Positions 1-12,536 of a DNA stretch of 64,000 nt are shown here, in pieces. The DNA lies in assembly GCF_021134715.1 (NCBI RefSeq), contig NC_060024.1, forward strand, positions 6,696,001-6,760,000, read 5' to 3'. The stretch comes from Daphnia pulex (lineage: Eukaryota > Arthropoda > Branchiopoda > Diplostraca > Daphniidae). The stretch's first letter is position 1, and every line of letters begins with the position of its first letter. Both the position numbers and the translations under genes were made by a program. Under the pieces are notes generated by a model that worked only from the letters and a program-made list of their open reading frames with translations, was not told the DNA's origin and did no database searches.

Positions 1-3000
1 CACAATGATTAATTATATAAGAATGTGGATTAATACGCTGAGGGGGGCTCTGGGCAAGGGACCCAGCTGGTAGGAGTAGCGGTGGGCCAAGTAGACGGGC
101 CAGTGTTGATTGCTGTCCCTCAAGCTGACGGTGTGCATCATGGAGGTGATGCCTTCGTCCAAACGGTGCGAGCGGATGTCGACGAAGGAGAAGGGCAGGC
201 CGGCCACGTCCGCTTTGGCGATGGGCAAAACGATGTTGGCCTTTTTCACCCTGTTGGATTCCGTCCAGGGTTTAATCAAAGTTTTTGATGGAATTTTAAA
301 AGTTAGAATTACAGTGATTTGAGCAGGGGAGAAGCGGGCGGAGCCTGGGCGATCGACTGGATCAGCTTGTGGGTGAAGGAGGCCACCTGGCGGCTGGATT
401 CGAACCAAGTGTTGGCGGCAAACTTTTGCCAAAGAGATTGAGGAGCGTTGGACATAAGGAGGAGACCCAGGGAGGCCATGCGGATCTCGGAGCGCTCGCC
501 GACATTGGAAGCCAAACTGGCCAAGATGGGATGGACCTATCAATATCATCATTTGACATTTAAATCAATCAGAATGGACAGAAAATGATTTGATTTTTTG
601 ATTTTGATTTGATTTCTTTATAACGCGCATTATCCAAATAAAGTTCTAATGACGCGGAAAGTGAAATAATTATTGGCTGGATACCTTTTCGGGGGCGGTG
701 AAGACGACGCGATGGAGTGAGAGAACGGCGCGGAGTCGCTCGGCGGTGTCGTCGAATTGTCCAGGAGTGCCGCGGATGACGGGCAACAAGACGGGCAGGA
801 TTTCCTCCAGGCCGAGTGAGCCGAAAGCGGCCAGGGCCACGATGCGGTCGAAGGTCTTGTCGCTCGATTCCAGTTCCCTGGCCAGCAGCGGGATGAACTC
901 GTTGACGATGACGCCGTCCTTGGCGTCGCAGAAGTCGCCCATGACGGACACGGGGTATTTCTTGCCGGCCGCTATTTGGGAGCCGCAGGCCGAATTCAAC
1001 AGATCGGCTACCATCGACATGGCCGTCTGCGAGAGGGTCTTGGATGACTGGACAGGGCTCGATTTCAACAAGTTCTTATTGGCGGGAAAACAAAATTATT
1101 TGAATAAAAATTTGAATATTTTAAACTGGGAATTATTTGAATCATTTTAACTTACGACAAGCTCGTGGAGAAGCTCACGGGTTGGGGTTTTGACGTGGTA
1201 GCCGAGAGCGGCCAGCGCCCAGGTGGCCTTGACTCCAGTGATTTGCTCGGATTCGACCAATTCTTTGATCAACATGACGGCCGGGTTGCTGCCCGACTGG
1301 ACGACGCAGTCGACGAACAACGTCCTGTACATAACATTTTCACAAATTAGATTAGAAAAATTAGAATCAGAAATCCAAATCATTACACGACGATGGAATC
1401 CTGATCCTTGATCTCCTGCCAGAGGGATTTCAACTCTTCGAGAGAAAACATCTGCAGGACGCGACCAGTGACGGCCAACCGGTCGATGTTGTCCTGCTCG
1501 GCGTCCGGCTTGTCCTTGAGGTCGACAGCCACGGCCGTCAGTGCCTCGATGATGTTGGAGTGCATAGAGGAAACGGGAACGGGGCTCTTCATGTAAGCGT
1601 CCACCAAATTGGGCTGAGCCGGACTATTAAATTCCGCAATCATTTTTCATTTATCAATTAATAATGTATAAAATGATGGCCGTTTATAATTCAATTGAAA
1701 TTACGTCTCATCGCCGTTGACTTGCTGGAAGTCGCCGAAAACGTAGGCCAGGCTTTCGTGAGATTTGGGCGAAGAGACGGACAAAGCCGAGCTGATGGCT
1801 TCCTTCCGCTCCAATCGCAGGCTGATGATGACGGCGTTGAGCAGCTCTTCCGTTTTGGTGGCGAATGGCTGGGCCAGCAAATCGCTGAAGGCGTACGAGT
1901 GAACGAATGTCAACGAAGGGAAATCATCGCCGCAGGCCAAGTAGCTAGCCTCGGTAACGCGCTAGAATTTTGGAAAAAAAATTCAAAATTGATTTGAATT
2001 TTTTGGCGGGAAAATTCAAATTTGCTTTTTTACCTTGATGAAATCGCCGCAGTTGCCCTTGCCGAAGTCGCATTCGTGAACGCCGGAGGTGGTCGAGTGC
2101 CAGGCGGGGCTGTTCTTGCAGTCATTCAAGTCCTTGGTCTTGGTGATTTTGTAGACGGGCTTGCCCTTGCAGACGGCGTCGAATGAGCCCAACTTGAAGG
2201 CTTCCGAACTGTAGGCCTGGACGGCCGACAAGCGGCTGACGCCGACGGTGGTGCTGCAGTCGCCAGTCACGGAATCCTTATTGCGCCAACGATATAAGAA
2301 AGTTATTAGATCAAAATCAAGAATCAAAATCAAATGAAAATATAAATTGGTATTATTACCTCGAAGGTGGTGAAGACGATGCTCTCGCCATCCTTGGGAG
2401 CTGATTGCCAGTTGGGGGCGGGGCCGACGCTGCGGACGCCCGTCAGGTCCACTTGCAATTGGCTGGCGATACTTTTCTTGAAGTTGACGACCCACAGAGG
2501 CTCATCGGAGCCGATTTGCACTCCAGTGATCTATAATAGAATAGCATATACGTGTGACATTTCATTCAATCCTCAATTGCAAATATTGAAATTAATAATC
2601 AAAGTTTCGATTCTCACCGAGCCCTTGTTGTGGGAGACGCCGAAAGGAGCGCCGAGGAATTCCGGGTTGAGGATGGCGTCCTCTTCGCCTTCGATCCCTT
2701 CGGATTGGTCGCCGTTTTCTCCAACGTGGTACGGGTTCACCAAGTATTTACCGGTGCGTCTGATTTGTCCATTTTCCAACTATATAAATGAACAGATTAA
2801 TCCATCCATCCATGTAAAGCAATTTCCCAGCATACTATGTACATAAAAATCAAAAGCAATTTCTATTTGATTTAATATTACCTTGACGATGATGTTGTTG
2901 CTGTCGACACTTTGGACGACGACTCGGCTTTGAAGTTCGATGACGGCGTTCTGCATCTTCAGTTTGTAGATGCCGGCCACTGAGCGGCCGATGTACTTGT

Positions 3001-3281
3001 AAACGTACTCCTGTCCCGGTTCCCATCCTGTAAATCACAGCCGCATTTAAATATGAAGAAATTAATTTTGAGTCAGTAGTCAGTTGAATTTTTTTAAAAA
3101 TCTAAAATTTAGATTTGATTCTTACCCCATGTCAGGCACAGTAGCGCAGCTGCGGAATGGTCGTCGTGAAAATAACGAAAAAATTATCATCACAACTTTG
3201 ATCTCAATTAGAATTTATATAATTAAATGAATGATAATAAAACTTACACAAAATCAGAAAAGAAGATTGAAGTTTGCCCAT
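1..3281 (-). CDS. Vitellogenin-like large lipid transfer protein, 5' part (12 exons seen, continues past left edge)
   Basis: Secreted yolk or lipoprotein precursor of the large lipid transfer protein family. The start at 3281 begins a signal peptide (MGKLQSSFLILSALLCLTWG, completed across two introns), directly followed by WEPGQEYVYKY, typical of the vitellogenin N-terminal lipid-binding module. Exons inferred from GT-AG sites and phase: 3248-3281, 3126-3149, 2882-3027, 2618-2779, 2360-2530, 2034-2276, 1705-1961, 1387-1623, 1156-1324, 685-1074, 313-536, 37-250. Together they give 757 codons without a stop, ending at a donor near position 36. The later exons show the helical lipid-transfer repeats (for example VIVNEFIPLLARELESSD). 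No superoxide-dismutase-like domain precedes the lipid module, unlike some cladoceran vitellogenins. An apolipophorin-type member is the alternative. A related but broken copy lies at 54.5-60.1 kb. Confidence 0.9.
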
Positions 3282-3368
3282 GGTGAAGCTCTCGCGACTT
3301 ACAAGTCACTTCAACGATCAATAAGCCACGAAAAGCTTACTGGTTGTCTCATTCGAATTGCGGAGGCT

Positions 3369-3376
3369 CTTTTATA
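3369..3376 (-). promoter_or_regulatory. TATA box of the vitellogenin-like gene
   Basis: The minus strand reads GGTATAAAAGAGCC about 90 bases upstream of the start codon at 3281, a canonical TATA element. It implies transcription starting near 3340-3346 and a 5' UTR of about 60 bases. The start site itself is inferred. Confidence 0.65.
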
Positions 3377-3381
3377 CCTAA

Positions 3382-5199
3382 AATTTGTTTGGATTATTCA
3401 ACAGCAAAAAAGTGTTACACCCGCCTCAATCCGACCAGAAGCACAGCCCATCATCACATGGATATCATCTTCTCGATTTCAAATTTGTTTCAGCTGCTGT
3501 GAAACGCCTTCATACAAGTATATAGCAGCAAAAGGTCATCTCGACCCGACGAGATAGCCTGTTCGGCTCAGCAACGCGCCAGGATATAATGTTTACTCGG
3601 TTTACTCTGATTTGTATTCAATATCGTGATGATGAAGGTAACGGGTAGCCAGCACTAGCTAGTGCTGCGCTGGTTATGTGATCCATAGTGTGCTGGTCCA
3701 ACCTTTACCCTTGTAACCTTATTCCAAGTATTTTTTTTCGCCTTGTCGTGTGTTTTTTGTATGATGTGACATCATATCAGACTATTGGACCATGTACGTT
3801 CCAGTACGTTCGGGAAGGCTCCAATCAGATGGTCTTGGTGTTTCGCTCCTATCAAATGACAAGGTCAAAAACAACTCATTTTTTCGGTTTATATTAATGC
3901 TGATAAAGTCGCCAAAACATCAACTGGTTTTTCTGAAGAATCCCATGCGGCTATTTAGTTGCTAACCAGTTTTTTTATAAAGTTGAGCCCCGCTGGATGT
4001 GTGTAGTTGTTTACCAACCTTTGACTGATGGTGTGATGATAACTTTTTATTCGCTGGAAAAAAATCTAATTGATATCAACAACAGCAGGAAGCTGGTGTT
4101 TTGAATGTCCTTCTGCATTATTATTAAAATGGTGGTGATGCTTATTCAGCTCGTTCTTTATTCGAATCAACTGCATCTAGCCAACAACTCCTTATAAACT
4201 GCTAAAGCGTATATTGGTACATAGGTGACCTGCGGTTCATGAGAACGCAAGAGAAGTGTATCGAATTTTGAATGGCGCGCCAGACCATCGCAACAACAAC
4301 AACACATAAATATATAAGAGGGCAATGCGCGCAATTGATGACACTTCTCTGTCTAAGGTTTCCCCATCACTGAATTTGTTGACCAACTTTAACGTGATAT
4401 AGTTGTAGAACTGTATTTTGTAATAAGGCTAGATTTTTATTAATTATAGGCTACCATTTTTTAAAAAATACTTGCTGATGCTGATTCGGGAAGCCATTTC
4501 CTTTTCCCAATATTTATTACCCGCAGAATATATAATTCTATAAATATGCTGAATCGAGATCGCTTTGATACATAATAAATAATACAGTAGGCCTATGCAT
4601 CAGTATGTCCAGCGATGTGTGCTTCCTTCGACGTAATTTAGAGATTAAAATTGGAAAGTGGACAGCAGCACGCAACTCACAGCAGCGGGGGCGGTGACCG
4701 TTGATGACTCTATCACAGCAGCAGCATTACAAATTCATTCGCTCGGCTGGCGTGCTGTGTGCCGGACTGGACGTCGACGAAAGTCAGTTCGTTTCAATTA
4801 ATAGATAATCTGACAGCACACGAAATCAAATGTGAATGTGTAACGCGCGGCATTTTAAATAAGTTATTGGATATATACACAGGGAGGTATAAATAAGCCT
4901 ATATAGCCAGCATGTATAGGCTATATATATACCCCCATGCTATATATACCCCCATTGGGGGTCTCTGTAGAGATGCTGTCAGCCACGGAACGGATTATTA
5001 GAGTCCATCGATTTTTTCTATTTCTATTTCCGGCTGCTTTCCGTAAGTTCAATTCGATATTCACCTGCAGTCTATAAAGCCTATATGGAACAAGGATTGT
5101 AAATCAACTCAGACTCCCAACAGTCACTGTAGTGAGTGAAACCCGACCAGTCGTGTTGGTTTGAATTGAATCAATCGCGGATTTAAAATTCGCGCTGAA
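3382..5199. other. Intergenic region between divergent lipid-transfer and ionotropic-receptor genes
   Basis: No convincing exon. It contains a TAGGCCTA palindrome at 4588 and a short locally repeated stretch at about 4890-4970, where TATATATACCCCCA-type words recur. Regulatory content for either gene is possible but not demonstrated. Confidence 0.5.
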
Positions 5200-7423
5200 A
5201 TGAAACACCCTTTTTATTGGCTGGGCATTTTCTTGGCGACGGCGAGTGACCCCTTGAATATCTCATCCATTTCACAATTCGGTTCCTATTTTGCCACTGT
5301 TGCTGGCCAGGAGCATGATCACGGAAGAAATCTAGTTGTAGCCGGTGCTCCAGTAAGATTAGGCTATATATAATGTGTTTCCATGACCAGCACACACTTT
5401 TTCAAATTAAAAAAAAAATGTGGTCAAATTACTTGTCCTTGTTTTTCTTTTGCGCTTAATATTCGATTACAAACATACTCAAATTTTGGTGGTTTTTTTT
5501 TGTTTTTGTTTTTGCTGGAAATTTTACACTGGCGATGGAAATTCAAGCTGCCAGTATCACTGGAGATAAAGCGGAATGCCACTGGACACATTGTGGATCT
5601 GTCGGGCGTCTCGGCGTTGATGCTCGATTGGCTCACACGTCGCTACAAATTAAAGTTCGTCGCCCGCATAATAATTTATTCCTATTGAACTTATTATATT
5701 ATTTCTCAATTTAACCGCTCTCGAAATTAGTTACACAATCCTCCAGGTCAACGATTCCGTACTGGAGCCGGGAGGTGCCATCCAGAGTCATCCAGGCCTC
5801 ATCAGTTACGTCGTCAATGGGGTAAACATAATTATGAATGCTGAATTGTTTTGTTTTAATCTTGCGACTTTGTTTAATTCTTTGAAAAATTATATTTCAG
5901 CAATGCGATGTAATTATGGCGGCCATCCGGCTGTCTCCGGATCGATTCCGCCACCTGGATTTCATCCATCCGTGGATGTACGCTCGATCCGCCTTTTTGA
6001 TCCCCATGCCCGGAGAGTCGAAAAATAATATCCTGGCCGTCGTCAAACCTTTTCATTATTGGGTACTATATTTACTTAATATCAATTCATTTCAATTTTT
6101 AAAAAAATTTAGTTCATCAATGAATTTCTTTGATTTGATTCATTTGAAAAATAAGGTTTGGATCGCTTTAATTGGGTCGCTCGTTTCCGTTATCGCGACA
6201 TTGTTCTACTTCAGCCGAATTCACTTGCCGCTATCAGATGATGCTGTCACAGTAGAGACGGAAGGCGGATCGCAACCGGTTGCCGGATTGGTTTCCATGA
6301 AACAAGTTGTCGCCTACGTTCTGGGAACCCTGTTGAGCCAAGGTAATATTATAGCGATATCGATATCGATATTTTACTTGAATTTTAATTTTTAATGAGC
6401 ACATCAGGCGGTAGTTTCACTAGCGGATCCAATCCTTTCAAGATCCGGTTGGTGACGGGGGCCTGGTGTCTCGTGACTCTGGTCCTCGTCAACGTCTACA
6501 ACGGCATTTTGATTTCGTACGTGACGTCCAATCCGCGCGAGAGGCCGCTGGTCGACAGTCCCGACGATCTCCTGGCCAACCGCAACATTCACCTGGTGGT
6601 GGAAAAGGGCCAGGGTGCCGATTTCATTTTCTCGGTAAAATATTTCTTCAATTTCTTGTATTAGACTTTCACCAATTATGAATGTTGAATCTTAATTGTT
6701 TTCTTGATTCAATTGAATAACGCCAGACAGCCGAGAGTGGCATGTTCAAAGCGCTGGGCGATAAACTGAGAGCCTATCCGAAATCGCGATGCTTGGCCAC
6801 CGAGCAGTGCATCGACCTGGTGAAATCCCAACCCTATCAGCACGTCTATTTCAACGTAAAATTTCAATCATTCTGTTGGGTGTATCCAACAAATTTTTTA
6901 AAACCTTGGATTTGATTGAAACATACACAGACAAGAGTCGTCCTGTTGGCCGTTTTGCGCCAGGATTTCCGCAAGACGGGCCAGTGCAATTTGGTGCAGG
7001 CCGCCGAGCGCTACTCGGACAACACGGCCTTCTGTTGGGGGCTCACCAAAAACAGTCCCTACACGGAAAAGTTCAACAGGGGGTACACAATCATCTATAT
7101 ATATAGATTAAATTTATCTCAAAAATAAATAGGCCTGATGAATATATAATCATTAAAACAGGGTCATGTCGATGCGGGAAGTTGGACTGGTGGGCCTGTG
7201 GGAGAGGTGGCACGAGCCGGACGTCAGGCCGTGTGACCTGCAAAATCACCACAGCAGCCAGACAAATAAGAAGAAGAAGAAAAAGAAGCAAAAGAAGCCG
7301 CTAGTTCGTTTGACTTTGACCAATTTGAACGGGGCGTTTGTCTTGCTGGGACTCGGTTACGTCATCTCCTTCCTCGTATTCCTCAAAGAAAGAATTCGAT
7401 TCCGCATCATTAGAATAATATAA
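5200..7423 (+). CDS. Ionotropic glutamate-receptor-like chemoreceptor (variant IR), 9 exons, 489 aa
   Basis: Ligand-gated ion channel subunit of the plasma membrane, probably chemosensory. Exons by splice sites and phase: 5200-5352, 5548-5654, 5731-5821, 5901-6062, 6156-6342, 6408-6634, 6727-6855, 6931-7082, 7162-7423, total 1470 bases with the stop. The start opens an N-terminal signal-like segment. The S1 half of the ligand domain follows (NYTILQVNDS, then CDVIMAAIRLSPDRFRHLDF). M1 is at about 172-190 (VWIALIGSLVSVIATLFYF), the pore and M3 run to about residue 270 (VNVYNGILISYVTSN), then S2, and M4 is at about 455-475. There is no long amino-terminal domain, as in divergent IRs. A lysine-rich stretch just precedes M4. 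The ligand is unknown. The exon 2 acceptor (AAG) is the least certain boundary. Confidence 0.85.
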
Positions 7424-9507
7424 ACAGCTATAGCGCCTTTTGTGTTTGACCGCAGCCCCTCTTGGATGTTGGATCCCGTTCTGCGCATCATTAATAATCT
7501 AATTGAAAAATGTTTGTCTTGTCATTTCTATACACTTTCGACGCGACCCACAGTTTTATTCGCCCAGTGCGATTGGAATTTTTCATCTTCGATTTTCGCT
7601 ATTATATGGTGCCGCTCGCATATCAGAATTTAATCTTCAAATTTCTCCGCGATTTTGTGTCATTCCAGAAATGATGAAACTAGAAAACCAAGGCGATAGT
7701 TGTCGACCGCGTTCAACGTCAAGTTTATTTTTTCAAATTTCAGTTGGAGAAAAATGTCTGAGCATTTTTATATAATTATTTGCATATATTACAAAGTTGA
7801 TGTAAAATGCTGAACTTGTTGAAAAACAGGATTTTTCTTTATCCTGTAGCTACATCTTTTCTTTTCAAATAATTTCGATCGAGTTTGCTGACTTCTGTAG
7901 TATTGTAGAATAGCAGTCGATGCCCCAATGAAATTAAAAACCAGTTTATTTTTGTTGTTCTACTTCTTTTTGTTTTTCCGGCATGTTATCACATTTTATT
8001 CCATGGATATAACCAGACTTATAAATGAACTGGAATGCCTCATCCATCCGAAAAGGGGTTTTCTCTTTTCAATAATTTAACCTGGAAATTATTCGGCTGG
8101 GTATTTTTCAGAAGTCTGCCTGGAGTTCTCCATAATAACTAAACACAACCTGTATAGTAAATATGCTGCTGGCGATTCCAATTCCTTTCTATGCTTTGGT
8201 CCCCTTAGGAATAATTGACTGTAGCTGGGAATTATAGAGACGTCGAGGGGTCGCCGACTCTTTTTTCCTGTGGATTCACTCTGGGGAAAAATTGGAAAAT
8301 TTAGGAAAATATGGGAAACAATAAAGGTGAAATACTAGAATGTTAGAAAAAATTTGGGAACAATTAGAAAAAATACGGGGAAAGTGGGGAAAAAAATATT
8401 TCCCAATTTTACTTTGGTTCACTTACGGAAAGAGTTGGCGTTGGCGACCCAGACGTTGAATATTTTTACTCTTTACATTGGGAATTTTGATGAACGATAT
8501 TCTTGGTTAAATTATTCACCCGGGAAATTACAAATTCACACGATGATGATGACGCGTCTTCTATAACATGAATTTGCAACCCTTATATCGACAACGCCCC
8601 ACATAAATCATATGTCAAAGTGACCCACTTGATGGCTGTATCTATACATACGCAACTGGACGTATATTTGTTATAAGTTGTGCTAGTCGGGGAGATTTCA
8701 CAACCTGAAATTCGAATAAAAACGAGGAAATCTGAGGGCATTCAGCGCAATTGCAGCGCGCTCTGGGACTTAGGCTATGTCATGGGCTATGTTTTTCTTT
8801 AATAAATACGTACATAGCATTAGCTCGATGACTGCTGTATTGGCTTAAATCAGTAAACCATAATTGTAGGCCTAATTGCAAATTACAGTTTGTGCACAGA
8901 ATTTTTCCTTATTTTTATTCGCAAGTATAAAGCAATGCTATGACGAGAATTTACATATTACAACCACGGTGTTTTTCATTGACCATGGTCAGGAATTCAA
9001 GATTGAAGGGACACAAAAAGTCTACAACATATTAATATTTTTTTCTGTTAATAATGTTATCGAAGCCACAATTCCAAAACAACTAAAGAAACTCAAATAG
9101 CGTTATAAATTTATCCAGCAGCTTTGAGTATATAAAAACCGGATTGGAGACTGCCTAATACGATGCGTATTATATAGGCTGCTGCATACCATTATTCAAA
9201 TAAGTGATGATGGAAAGTTTCTTCGTCCAAACTTTCGAGATCTCACGAGAGAACCTAGTTTCTAGATCACGCTGTTGCTGGCAGCCACAGATTCTAGGTT
9301 ATAAACCGGCTACTCGTGTCATCAATAGATTGTTGGACAATTATTTGGGTTTTGTGTACAGCGAAAGAAAAGGCGGAGCTTCCAGCAGCAAGCAGATCAA
9401 GGTAGTAAGTAGCTCTCCCAGATGAATCCCCTTCTTTTTCTTGGCTGTCAGACATCTAACAGTTCGGTCATCGGCAAAAGCTCAGCTCGTCTGGACGAAG
9501 AACGACG
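7424..9507. other. Intergenic, contains one short MITE
   Basis: Apart from the element at 8246-8450 and a TAGGCCTA palindrome at 8867, no gene-like signal is visible. The sequence is AT-rich with no long coding frame of recognisable composition. Confidence 0.5.
8246..8450 (+). repeat. Short GGGAAA-rich MITE, hAT-like ends
   Basis: The left end AGGGGTCGCCGACTC and right end GTTGGCGACCC are inverted relatives. They are flanked by AGACGTCG (8238-8245) and AGACGTTG (8451-8458), an 8-bp target duplication with one mismatch. The interior is a run of GGGAAA/GGAAAA words. Related copies occur at 40.24-40.60 kb. Confidence 0.6.
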
Positions 9508-10439
9508 ATGTCGAGTCTTCTTCCTTCTGTCATGGTCGGTTCGGCCATTGTCTGCCTCGTCATCAAATACTACAATTCGCACATTCAGCCATGGTGAGTT
9601 ATTTTGCTCATTTTATTTGGTGAAGAAATTGAAATAAGGTTTTATGGGAAAAACAGAATAACGTCGTCAATTAATCTGGTGGATCTAGGTTTTTCTCTAA
9701 AGTTTACAACCCTTCACTGGCGGTTTATCACGTGCACTGTCGGGAGATCAAGCGAAAACATTTCGAGTCGATCAAGGATCACAAATCGGCCGATCCTGAG
9801 TTGAGGAAGAAGGGCGCCCTGAGGATCCTGGAAATCGGACCCGGTCCCGGCTACAATTTCGAGTTCTATCCGTCCAAAAGTGAACTGACGGCCGTCGAAG
9901 TCAACCGCTTCTTCGAGGAGCAATTCTTCGAGAAACAGGCCGACCATCCGCATATCAAAATGGAACGTTTCGTCGTTGGATTCGCCGAGGACATGAAGGA
10001 CGTGCCGGACAACAGCGTCGACGTCGTCGTCTCCACCATGGTCCTCTGCTCTGTTCGCAGTGTCGAAGGGGCCCTGAAAGAAGTCCACCGCGTTTTAGCT
10101 CCGGTATGTTGTTCAATTATAAGATTTCATCTGTTTTTTCGATCGATTTAATATTAAACTTTTGTTGATTCGCCTCCTATATGATAGGGAGGGAAGTATT
10201 ATTATTGGGAGCACATCCGTGAATACAAACACTTTTGGATCCGGTTAATCCAGCACCTGGCAACCTACACCTTCTACGACCTGGTCTTCGGGTGCAGTTT
10301 GAACCGGCGGAGCGACGAAATCATCAAAGCCAATAAGACCGGATACTCGAGCGTCGAGCAGCAACGTTTCAGAACGCCTTTTTCAAATAAATTGTTCGTC
10401 TTCCACAGCGCCCACGTCAAAGGAATCGCCACGAAATAA
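9508..10439 (+). CDS. METTL7-like SAM-dependent methyltransferase, paralogue 1 (3 exons, 250 aa)
   Basis: Class I methyltransferase of the METTL7/TMT1 family. Vertebrate members are ER and lipid-droplet membrane thiol methyltransferases; the substrate here is unknown. Exons are 9508-9593, 9689-10103 and 10188-10439. An N-terminal hydrophobic anchor (VGSAIVCLVIKYY) is followed by the SAM-binding motif I LEIGPGPGYNFEFYP, the acidic motif TAVEVN, GFAEDMKDVPDNSVDVVVS (motif post-I to IV) and VHRVLAPGGKYYYWEH (motif VI region, completed across intron 2). It ends in KGIATK. An AATAAA overlaps the stop region. The start was chosen because it opens the anchor and matches the paralogues at 23.1 and 32.4 kb, which share both intron positions and the 415-base middle exon. 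Confidence 0.9.
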
Positions 10440-11349
10440 ATCAAATCAAAATATGTACTTTCTTCTTTTTTTACTGTTATGTAAAAAATAGTTATGCTGC
10501 GATTTGCCTCTATCCGAACGGTTAATAATTACGGCATTATATTAATCAGGAATAATAATACACAACGATCTTAAGCAATATCCAAAACTTACACTCGTAA
10601 TATACTATAATTATATAGGTATACATATATCAAAGTAAGTCATTTGGGGTCAGTTGCTGGTTATGGGAAATGTACTTTATATCATTTGATTTGCGTTCTG
10701 GAGTGTGGATCATTTTTTCGGTTGTTGAATATTTCCAAACATATACGTCACTCCTTTGACCCAGATACATAATGATATGACAAGGGAAAACTCATACGAA
10801 CCTAAACTTCATCATAGTAGTCTTCGTTCATCTTTAGCATCAGTTCAGATAGATTTATATTATACGAATATCAAATCGTGTACTTTTATTTCTTTATTTT
10901 CGTCCGCGCTAATACCCATACATCACATAGGTCTAAATTGTATACACAACATATTAAAGACTAACATCATTTGATCCCTGTATAAAATATTAGGACCAAC
11001 ACTTGCCTTGCAGCGTTGAGTGTTGCTTCCAAAATAGTTAATAAAACTAAAAACAAACAAAACTGAAAATTGACTAATTTTTTTTTTCTTCCCGACAAAT
11101 TCAAAGTAAAAATATCAACATCCCCAATTGTCTTTAATTGAAATTATGCTTTTTCTGTTTGTTTTTTAAATCAAAATCCACACAACTAAATTTTTTTACG
11201 AGTGAACCAACTGAAACAATTAAAAGACATTGGCATTTATAGCAGCACTGATGTGATTTGAATCAAAACCAAACGACTGGCGTCATCAGTTTTTCTTAAT
11301 TCAATTTTAAAATTTCAATTTTTTTTTTCAATTTCAATTTTCAAGTCGC
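10440..11349. other. Intergenic between convergent methyltransferase and UGT genes
   Basis: AT-rich 3' flanks with many T and A runs. No gene, RNA or repeat of note is visible. Confidence 0.5.
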
Positions 11350-11924
11350 TCAATTCAATTTCTTGAGCGGACCAGCCGATTTTTGTCGACGTTGGCCGGA
11401 GCAGACGGAGCGACGACACAAGCGGAAGAGGATATAAATGGCCAAAAGGCAAACGGCCGAGAGAAAGCCCATCACGTCGAGGAGGCACTTTTGGTAGATT
11501 GAAAGTTGGCGCGAAGCGCTGCGCAAATGCGGAGCCCCCTGGTGGCGGATGACGTATTCGATCCAGTAGATGGCCCGTTCCAGCGGACTCTCCATCTGGT
11601 CTCTCATCAGAGCCGACACTTCCTTCATCCGCCGCTTGTACCTTGGCTCGTTGAGGACCAGCTGGATGGCGTCGTAGAGGACCTCCTCCGTCAATTGGTT
11701 CCAGTCGAGTTTGATGGCGTAACCGTCCTCCTGGGCCTTTTGGGCGTTGATGGGCTGATCAGACCAGACCGGCAGAGCGATGAATGGAACCCCGTGGTAG
11801 ACGGCCTCCTGCTTGCTGAGCAATCCGCAGTGGGTGATGAAGAGGCGGGCTTTGGGGTGGCCCAGAAGGTCCTGCTGCGGCAGCCAGGAAACGAGTTTGA
11901 CATTGGACGGGATCAGCCCGTCGG

Positions 11925-11931
11925 GCAGGAC

Positions 11932-11937
<6 letters not shown>
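11925..11937. repeat. Target-site duplication, 3' side of the retrotransposon
   Basis: GCAGGACGCCCTT, identical to 17794-17806. It abuts the T run (the element's poly-A tail on the minus strand). Confidence 0.95.
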
Positions 11938-11980
<43 letters not shown>

Positions 11981-12536
11981 GAGCGTTACCTCCTGCAGGA
12001 GTGTCGCTCGAATGTATTGTACAGTTTCATGGCAATATAGATACAACACATATATACAGGGAACATTGTGCATGGCGAAAACTAATACACGAATAAAACA
12101 ACACGAATAAGACAACACGAAAAGGGAAACTGGGCCTATTTACACCACGCTGGGCGGGCGATCATCCGCGAGCTCTGCTTGGCTTTTTGGAGTCTACCCG
12201 GTTTGGTTGCACCTTCAAGACCATCAGCCGACGGCCACCGGTACAGCCTCCACCAAGCAGAGAGCGGTGAACACAGTTACAGCGGGAAAATCTCTGGCTA
12301 GCTTGAGGTTAGAGATTGGGCATAAGATCAATATGTACAATTAAATGCAAGGGCTCACACTCTCCTGACCAGCAGGGGAGCAGAGCCGCAATTTACACAA
12401 GATAAGAACCGCGAGATGACCTCCTGGGCAACCTAAGTAAATCTTAGGGCCAAGAGTGAACATCGAGAGCGGTAAGGTACAAGAATGGAGGAGAATAGAG
12501 ACCAGAGCCAATATTCAAGCAATTACGGGTAACACC

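Noticed and set aside
11506-11982. Plus-strand open frame ending in poly-Phe opposite the UGT C-terminus
   Set aside because: Antisense of the UGT exon running into the LINE poly-A tail.
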